Part shown: one piece after another, positions 59,230 to 64,000 of the stretch | Position numbering within the stretch: position 1 is the first letter of the stretch | Layout of the letters: each line of letters starts with the position of its first letter | DNA from: RYN-230 sp036497945 | GTDB lineage: Bacteria; Actinomycetota; Actinomycetes; Streptosporangiales; Streptosporangiaceae | Length of the DNA stretch: 64,000 bases | Reading direction: 5' to 3' | Assembly (NCBI GenBank): GCA_036497945.1 | Contig: DASXIN010000042.1 | Coordinates: forward strand, 6,608 to 70,607 | The notes under the pieces: model-generated | Seen by the model: the letters and a program-made list of their open reading frames with translations, nothing else | The model's database searches: none | What the model was told of the DNA's origin: nothing | Program-made: the position numbers and the translations under genes

Positions 59230-60168
59230 CTACTGTCCGGCCAGGCCGAGCAACAGCCCGTCCGCGGCCACGGCCGGCGAACTGGTCACGAACATCAGGA
59301 CGCCGTCGGACGGCGCTGTGATCGTCTCCAGGATCTCGCTGCCGTCGATGCTGGTGACGGTGCCGAGGACCTGTCCCTCGGTCACCGCGCCGCCTGCCTG
59401 CTCCGCGGGCTCCCACCATCCCTCGTGCAGGCAGCGCAGCCACACGAACCGCCGCAGCGGGCGGGGCGGCAGCCCGTGATTGTCTGGTGGCCCGGCCGGG
59501 TCACCGGACATGCCCAGCAGCGCCAGCACCCGGTTCAGGCCGCGCAGATGCGCGTCGACCGCTGCCTGCTCCACCAGGCCGCACCCGCCCGCCTCGGCGA
59601 TGATCGCCGGGATGCCGATCTCGGCGGCCGCCGCGCTGGTCGTGCCGGCCACGGCGCGGTCCGGTCCCGGTTCCTGGCGGATGAGGTACCCGAGGCCGTA
59701 GGCCTCGGCCATGTCCCGGGCCCGCGCCTCGCCCGGGCCAGCGTCGTAGAGAGCGAACGGCTCGAGGGCCTCGACCATGTCCCCGGCGTGCATGTCGATC
59801 AGGGCATCCGATCCCTTGATGATCTTCGTGAAGGTGTCGTGGGCCAGCCGCTCGGCGAGGCTGCCCGACGGGTTTCCCGGGAAGCAGCGATTCAGGTTCT
59901 TGCCGTCATCGGGAACCACGAACGGGCTCCGGGCCCAGAACGCGGGCAGGTTCAGCACCGGTATGGCCAGGACGCGGCCGCGCAATTCGCGGCCGGCCAG
60001 GCTCCGGGCCCAGATGCGCTGCGCCGCCATGGGGGCGTATTCGCAGCCGTGCACGCCCGCCAGCACGGTCAGCTGCGGCCCGTCTCGGGTCCCGGTGATG
60101 TCCAGCGCCGGGATGTCCAGCCCGGCCAGGTCGAAGCGGCGGCGGGTCAGCGCCGGCAGCGTGGTCAT
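59230..60168 (-). CDS. Succinylglutamate desuccinylase/aspartoacylase family metal hydrolase
   Basis: 312 residues from ATG 60168. Zinc ligands of the M14-like fold are His40 and Glu43 (LAGVHGCEYAP) and His127 (ALIDMHAGDM); NLNRCFPGNP is the substrate-carboxylate loop. IIAEAGGCGLVEQAAVDAHL holds the presumed catalytic Glu region. The C-terminal ~80 residues form a barrel/biotinyl-like extension (GGAVTEGQVLGTVTSIDGSE). Family members remove acyl groups from N-acyl amino acids or similar amides. It starts 115 bases after the end of the DUF6529-type gene on the same strand. The substrate is unknown and no link to the CoM island is shown. Confidence 0.82.
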   Translation of the reverse strand: MTTLPALTRRRFDLAGLDIPALDITGTRDGPQLTVLAGVHGCEYAPMAAQRIWARSLAGRELRGRVLAIPVLNLPAFWARSPFVVPDDGKNLNRCFPGNPSGSLAERLAHDTFTKIIKGSDALIDMHAGDMVEALEPFALYDAGPGEARARDMAEAYGLGYLIRQEPGPDRAVAGTTSAAAAEIGIPAIIAEAGGCGLVEQAAVDAHLRGLNRVLALLGMSGDPAGPPDNHGLPPRPLRRFVWLRCLHEGWWEPAEQAGGAVTEGQVLGTVTSIDGSEILETITAPSDGVLMFVTSSPAVAADGLLLGLAGQ

Positions 60169-60282
60169 CCCTTGATTGTGCTGGTGCACCATCTCCTGCA
60201 CCAGGTACCCGTGTGGTGCACCGCGCACGCGCAGCGGCTGATCCGGGCTTCGCAGGCCTGAGACGACGGCCAGGCCGCGCGC

Positions 60283-60852
60283 CTACAGGCGGGGCAGGTG
60301 GAAGCCGTTGTAATACCACAGCGACGAGGTGTACCACAGCACGCCGACGACGACGGCGAGCGTGCCCCCGGCCACCGGCAGTACCCAGCTCGGCAGCCGC
60401 TTGCTCTGTACCAGCAGCACCTTCGCGACAAAGGCACCGTAGAAGAAACAGCCCGCGATCGAGTGCACCGCCACCCTGAGACTGGTGAGCTGCACGCCGT
60501 AGGCGAGGAGGCAATGCACGGCGATCGGCACGGTGAGCGCGAACAGGCCGAAGCCGATGACCCGGTGCGCCAGCCGCACCGGGCGTGGCGGGCTGCCCGC
60601 CAGCGGCAGCTTCCGGTACATCCACACCGCCAGCAGCACCTGCAGCCCCGCCAGGCCGAGGGCGATGGTCGCCAGCATGGACTTGAGCGCGATCGCATCC
60701 AGCCCGACCCGTCCGAACAGGCTGAACGTGTAGTTCGGCGTGTGCAGCCGACCGGCCACATACAGCGCCACGGTCACCCCGACGGCGAGCAGGCCAATCC
60801 CTGCCAGGCGCACCGCGGGGGACCTCTGCTTCGCTGCGCCCGGTGCACTCAT
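60283..60852 (-). CDS. DUF6529-type multi-spanning membrane protein
   Basis: 189 residues from ATG 60852, which overlaps the stop of the small membrane protein gene (ATGA). Five hydrophobic helices are visible: VRLAGIGLLAVGVTVALYVA, MLATIALGLAGLQVLLAVWM, VIGFGLFALTVPIAVHCLLA, VHSIAGCFFYGAFVAKVLL and VLPVAGGTLAVVVGVLWYTS. His residues in the third and fourth helices (RLAHRVIG, AVHCLLAYG, AVHSIAG) look like haem-b ligands, as in cytochrome b561/ferric-reductase-like proteins. A redox role in the membrane is plausible. The partner is encoded by the small upstream gene. Confidence 0.7.
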   Translation of the reverse strand: MSAPGAAKQRSPAVRLAGIGLLAVGVTVALYVAGRLHTPNYTFSLFGRVGLDAIALKSMLATIALGLAGLQVLLAVWMYRKLPLAGSPPRPVRLAHRVIGFGLFALTVPIAVHCLLAYGVQLTSLRVAVHSIAGCFFYGAFVAKVLLVQSKRLPSWVLPVAGGTLAVVVGVLWYTSSLWYYNGFHLPRL

Positions 60853-61046
60853 GTCATCGCACCATGCCACACCGAGCCGCTGCCGGACCCGCAGGTGGTA
60901 CGGGCCCAGGCGAAGATCACTGACACAGGCAGGCACGTGGCGGCGGCACCCTGAAAGCCGCTGGTGTATTCGATCAGCCTGGCGGCGCGGAGCAGAAGCC
61001 GGCCGGCGGCGGCGCTGAACCAGATCATCAGGGCGACAGCGTTCAT
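60849..61046 (-). CDS. 65-residue protein coupled to the DUF6529-type gene
   Basis: ATG 61046 is preceded by GGGGAAGGGG and the stop overlaps the next start (ATGA), so translation is well supported despite the size. The N-terminal half is one hydrophobic helix (NAVALMIWFSAAAGRLLLRA); a second moderately hydrophobic stretch (ATCLPVSVIFAWARTTCG) follows. Two Cys are present. It may be a small subunit of the membrane protein encoded downstream. No family recognised. Confidence 0.55.
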   Translation of the reverse strand: MNAVALMIWFSAAAGRLLLRAARLIEYTSGFQGAAATCLPVSVIFAWARTTCGSGSGSVWHGAMT

Positions 61047-61410
61047 GGTTCCCCTTCCCCGGCAGCTACGGGCTCGGGTGTGGTCATTCCCGCCGGCCAG
61101 ACCCGGGGCGGCCCGCACAGACGGCGGACCATGCCCCGGACGGCCTGGAATGCGCTATCCAACCATGGCAACGGGCAGCCCCCGGCGCGCGGTTCAGCTC
61201 ACCGCGGACCCGCAACGGCCTTTTCAGCCAGTGCACGCGCCACCGGGCGCGCGCGGCATCGGTCGGCTGTTCGTTGACTCCTACCTGCAGAGCTTCGGCG
61301 GCGAGATGGCCTGATCCTCCCGCCATCGGAGCGCGCTTGCAGACGTCTCAGTCAGGATGTAGCGTCGCGGGAGACCTCACGCAACCGGAAAGTGATCAAT
61401 AGTCCGCCCG
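61047..61410. other. Intergenic region with a doubtful 49-codon frame
   Basis: About 360 bases without a firm gene. A plus-strand frame at 61165-61314 ends RGIGRLFVDSYLQSFGGEMA and has acceptable codon bias, but no RBS is seen before its ATG, so it may be a remnant. The rest is promoter space for the genes on both sides. Confidence 0.35.
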
Positions 61411-61878
61411 ATGACATTCAGAACCGAGAGCCGCATAAAGATCGCCAGCAGCGTCCGTGAGGTGTGGGCGTATGTCTGTGACGTCGGACGCTGGCCGGAG
61501 TGGGCGCCAACAGTTCTCGAATGCCGGGTTAGCGGAGGGGCTCCGCTTCAGCCCGGCTCGCGGGTGGAGCAGCGGGCGAAGCTGATACTCGGGATGAGTC
61601 GCAGCCGGAGCCAGGAGGTGACCGCTGTCGAGCCCCCCCGCTACGTAGCGTTCGCCGGGCCGCTGGGTATTTCCACGGCGCGCTGGGGGATGGAACTCGA
61701 GCCGTTCGACGATAGGCAGACCGACGCCATGATGTGGATTGAGGTCGACCTCGCGGGCATCATGCGCGTGGTCCCCGGCCGCTCTCTTCAAGGCAGAATT
61801 CAGCGCGTAAGCGATGGTGAGATGGTGGCGATCAAGGCCGCGGTCGAGTCCGCTACTCGGGGCGGCCCGGAGTCCTAG
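61411..61878 (+). CDS. SRPBCC (START-like) family protein, copy 1
   Basis: The 155-residue protein has the polyketide-cyclase/dehydrase SRPBCC pattern: ESRIKIASSVREVWAYVCDV, GRWPEWAPTVLECRV, ARWGMELEPFDDR and a C-terminal long helix (GEMVAIKAAVESATRG). This fold encloses a hydrophobic ligand pocket. It is followed by a methyltransferase gene, and a close paralogue in the opposite direction lies on the far side of that gene. A role as ligand carrier or cyclase for a lipid-like substrate is inference. Confidence 0.85.
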   Translation: MTFRTESRIKIASSVREVWAYVCDVGRWPEWAPTVLECRVSGGAPLQPGSRVEQRAKLILGMSRSRSQEVTAVEPPRYVAFAGPLGISTARWGMELEPFDDRQTDAMMWIEVDLAGIMRVVPGRSLQGRIQRVSDGEMVAIKAAVESATRGGPES

Positions 61879-61928
61879 GTGGGGTGGCGCGGTTCTGCCG
61901 CGACGCTCCCGAGATCGAGGAGCACACC

Positions 61929-62669
61929 GTGAGCCAGGTCGACCGCAGGCGAGAGCACCTGATCGAGACCTACCGCAAGAAGGCGAAGCACTACGACATC
62001 ACCTCCCGGCTCTACCCCGTGCCCGGCTACCCCCAGCGGGGACAGCGCCTCCGGACCGTGCAAGCACTCGGCCTTCGCGCCGGTGACACCGTGGTCGACG
62101 TCGCCTGCGGCACAGGCCTGAACTTCACGATGCTTGAGAAGGCGATTGGTCCCGGCGGCCGGATCATCGGCGTCGATCTGACCGACGCGATGCTCGCCCA
62201 TGCCCAGCATCGGATAGAGGCGAACGGCTGGAGCAATGTCACCCTCGTGCAATCCGACGCGGCCGGCTTCGACTTCCCCGCCGAGGTCGACGCCATCCTG
62301 TCCACGTACGCCCTGTCACAGGTGCCCGAGTGCGCAGCGGTCATCGCCCACGGTGCCACGGCCCTCTCCGAAGGCGGACGCTGGGCGGTGCTGGATCTCA
62401 AGGTTCCCGACAACACGCCAGCGTGGCTAACGCAGCTCGGAACCGCAACGGTGCGGCCTTTCGCCTGGATAGATGAGTGGGTCATGCGCCGTCCGTGGGC
62501 GGCGATTCGCGCAGCCATGCAGGAAGAACTGGCCGATCTCTCCTGGACCGAGTTGTTCTTCGGAACCGCATTACTCGCTGCCGGGTCCGCCGCCCTGGAA
62601 CCTTCGGTGCACGACCGCGGGGGAGAGGCCATAAGTGACCGTGGGCTGAGCAAGCGCCCTCTCACCTGA
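61929..62669 (+). CDS. Class I SAM-dependent methyltransferase (UbiE-like)
   Basis: 246 residues from GTG 61929, with GAGGAG six bases upstream; an ATG at 61884 lacks an RBS. Motif I is VVDVACGTGLNFTML near residue 46, followed by IIGVDLTDAMLAHAQ, NVTLVQSDAAGFDFP and LSTYALSQVPECAAV. YRKKAKHYDITSRLYPVPGY at the N-terminus resembles UbiE/phospholipid methyltransferases. It transfers a methyl group to a small, probably lipid-like substrate. It is 50 bases downstream of the first SRPBCC gene and likely co-transcribed with it. Confidence 0.85.
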   Translation: MSQVDRRREHLIETYRKKAKHYDITSRLYPVPGYPQRGQRLRTVQALGLRAGDTVVDVACGTGLNFTMLEKAIGPGGRIIGVDLTDAMLAHAQHRIEANGWSNVTLVQSDAAGFDFPAEVDAILSTYALSQVPECAAVIAHGATALSEGGRWAVLDLKVPDNTPAWLTQLGTATVRPFAWIDEWVMRRPWAAIRAAMQEELADLSWTELFFGTALLAAGSAALEPSVHDRGGEAISDRGLSKRPLT

Positions 62670-62794
62670 GGCCCGAGCGGACGCGGGGCTTTGGCGGACG
62701 AGTCGGTCCAGCGTGTCTAGGCGTGCAGAAGGCTCGATCAGCAGCGCGAGCGTCGCCAGTCGCCTGGCGCAGCCCGAGCGCCGGCGCGGGCGCC

Positions 62795-62815
62795 GGTGGC
62801 GGTGGCGGTGGCGGG
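62795..62815 (+). repeat. Short GGTGGC repeat
   Basis: Three GGTGGC units followed by GGG lie in the gap between the methyltransferase and the second SRPBCC gene. The G-tracts might form a weak quadruplex near the convergent transcript ends. No gene is seen in 62670-62872. Confidence 0.4.
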
Positions 62816-62872
62816 AAGGTACGCCGGCGCCACGGGAGAAGATGTCACCGCCCGGAGCCCGCGCCACTCCAT

Positions 62873-63337
62873 CTACGACTCCGCGCCTCCCCGGGTAGCG
62901 GACTCGACCGCGGCCTTGATCGCCGCCATCTCCTGATCGCTGACGCGCTGAATTCTGCCTTGGAGGGTGCGGCCGGGGATCGCGCGCATGATGCCCGCGA
63001 GATCGACCTCAATCCACATGTTGGCGTCGGTCGTCCTTTCGTCCACCGGCTCGAGTTCCATTCCCCAGCGCGCCGCCGACGTACCCATTGTCCCGGCGAA
63101 CGCCACGTAGCGGGGCGCCTCGACAGCGGTCACTTCCTGGCTCCGGCTGTGAGTCCACCACAGGTCCTTCGCCCGCTGCTCCACCCGCGAGCCGGGCTGA
63201 AGCGGACCTCCCCCGCGAACCCGGCATTCGAGAACCGTTGGCGCCCACTCCGGCCAGCGCCCGACGTCACAGACATACGCCCACACCTCATGGAGGCTGC
63301 CGGCGATTTTTATGCGGCTCTCGGTTCTGATTGTCAT
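62873..63337 (-). CDS. SRPBCC (START-like) family protein, copy 2
   Basis: 154 residues from ATG 63337 (MTIRTESRIKIAG), chosen by alignment with copy 1. The two are ~80% identical: EVWAYVCDVGRWPEWAPTVL, LQPGSRVEQRAK, ARWGMELEP, MWIEVDLAGIMR and LQGRIQRVSD are shared. The main difference is the stretch KDLWWTHSRS against KLILGMSRSRS. This copy is in the opposite direction, so a duplication with inversion flanks the methyltransferase. Likely the same ligand class with changed pocket residues. Confidence 0.85.
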   Translation of the reverse strand: MTIRTESRIKIAGSLHEVWAYVCDVGRWPEWAPTVLECRVRGGGPLQPGSRVEQRAKDLWWTHSRSQEVTAVEAPRYVAFAGTMGTSAARWGMELEPVDERTTDANMWIEVDLAGIMRAIPGRTLQGRIQRVSDQEMAAIKAAVESATRGGAES

Positions 63338-63389
63338 CGGGCTGACTTTCTGTTGATCATTTTCCGGTTGCGTGAGATCTCCTGGTAAG

Positions 63390-64000
63390 TCAAGGGAGGT
63401 GGTTGGTGTCGTTGACGCTATGCACGGCGGCAAATCCGCCGCCGTGCCATTGGATCTCGTTGATGCAGGCGGAACCGAGATACAGCCGGTAAACGGTGCC
63501 AAGCGGGACACCGAGAGCCCGGCACAGCAGGGTCTTTATCGGGGTGATGTGACTGACCACCAGGACGGTCTGGCCGCCGTGGTCCCGCAGCAGCCGGTCG
63601 CAGGCCCGGTTTACCCGGTGTGCGGTGTCGGCGAAGCTCTCCCCGCCCGGCGGTGCCTGTTCGGGGTCGCGTCGCCAGGCTGCCGCGGCTGTGGGCCATC
63701 GCTGCTGGATTTCTGCCAGGGTGAAGCCCTCCCAGTCACCGAAGTCGGTTTCACGGAGATCATCATCGATGACTGCGGTAAGGCCCAGTTCGCCGGCCGC
63801 AATGGCCGCGGTCGCGACAGCGCGCTGCAAGGGCGAGCTGACCATGGCATCGATGGGGGCACCGGTGGCTAGGCGGCAGGCGGCGGCCTGGGCCTGCCGG
63901 GTTCCGCTGGCGCTAAGCGGGAGGTCGCGCAGTCCGCTGAAGCGGTGTTCGGGTGATAGCCGGGTATCGCCGTGCCTCAGCAAGATGGTGGTGGTGGGGT
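63390..64000 (-). CDS. Histidine phosphatase domain protein (5' end outside window)
   Basis: The minus-strand frame runs off the window edge; in-frame sequence reads TTTILLRHGDTRL, so the catalytic RHG is complete but the start is upstream. Other family residues are SSPLQRAVATA, ETDFGDWEGFTLAEIQQRW and VVSHITPIKTLL with the second catalytic His. The pattern FSGLRDLPLSASG and PIKTLLCRALG is close to the C-terminal domain of the actinobacterial RNase H/acid phosphatase fusion (Rv2228c type), so an RNase H domain may lie beyond the edge. It acts on phosphate esters; substrate unknown. Confidence 0.82.
   Translation of the reverse strand, partial: PTTTILLRHGDTRLSPEHRFSGLRDLPLSASGTRQAQAAACRLATGAPIDAMVSSPLQRAVATAAIAAGELGLTAVIDDDLRETDFGDWEGFTLAEIQQRWPTAAAAWRRDPEQAPPGGESFADTAHRVNRACDRLLRDHGGQTVLVVSHITPIKTLLCRALGVPLGTVYRLYLGSACINEIQWHGGGFAAVHSVNDTNHLP

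Overview
The window is very GC-rich with dense, strongly G/C-biased third codon positions. GTG starts are common and many genes overlap by ATGA or GTGA. Together with a PucR, MarR and Lrp regulator set and AmoABCD-type alkene monooxygenase genes, this points to a high-GC actinomycete. No 16S rRNA or complete tRNA is present, so the genus cannot be fixed. All calls come from reading the sequence and from remembered family signatures; no database search was run.

Region 1 (1-20990, + strand) is one tightly coupled operon of five very large proteins: a 3071+ residue DUF6603 protein carrying an alpha/beta-hydrolase segment, three large proteins I do not recognise, and a 1618-residue Asp-box beta-propeller interrupted by FCCH-like repeats and ending in two ASH/HYDIN-type domains. 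Four junctions overlap or abut. I know of no function for this set; it is the best candidate here for an undescribed system. Region 2 (21000-23220) is a scrap zone: a small two-helix membrane protein, a UvrD-type helicase remnant, one low-GC orphan gene, an IS4-type transposase remnant abutting a DUF3883 remnant, and the 3' end of a tRNA, consistent with an old integration boundary. Region 3 (23225-29480) is ordinary accessory content: two SDRs, a SnoaL-like protein and a 44-residue peptide divergent from a MarR regulator, a secreted TIGR03118 protein, and an Lrp regulator divergent from a PQ-loop membrane protein.

Region 4 (29525-58977) is a coenzyme M (CoM) dependent alkene assimilation island. 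The minus-strand operon 35201->29525 has ComA (sulfite addition to PEP), an uncharacterised protein, two aspartase/fumarase-type lyases and a PLP enzyme, which matches the enzyme families of bacterial CoM biosynthesis. Upstream lie the alkene monooxygenase genes amoA-B-C-D and the zinc epoxyalkane:CoM transferase (etnE/xecA). Further right are 2-ketopropyl-CoM oxidoreductase/carboxylase (xecC) and the R- and S-hydroxypropyl-CoM dehydrogenases (xecD, xecE). Alkene -> epoxide -> 2-hydroxyalkyl-CoM -> 2-ketoalkyl-CoM -> acetoacetate plus CoM can therefore be written from this window alone. A two-subunit CoA transferase, an NDP-forming acyl-CoA ligase, a CoA-disulfide-reductase-like flavoprotein and an acylating aldehyde dehydrogenase resembling sulfoacetaldehyde dehydrogenase lie between. 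A second EaCoMT-like gene is coupled to a TPP-dependent E1 alpha/beta pair and a MEDS-domain protein, with no E2 in sight. Two PucR regulators and two MEDS proteins are the likely control layer. A ~70-bp near-identical element precedes both amoA and etnE, and a TGCC(A/G)GGAC motif precedes four transcription units.

Region 5 (59230-64000) holds an aspartoacylase/AstE-like metal hydrolase, a DUF6529-type membrane protein coupled to a 65-residue membrane protein, a methyltransferase flanked by two inverted SRPBCC paralogues, and the 3' part of a histidine-phosphatase gene running off the edge.
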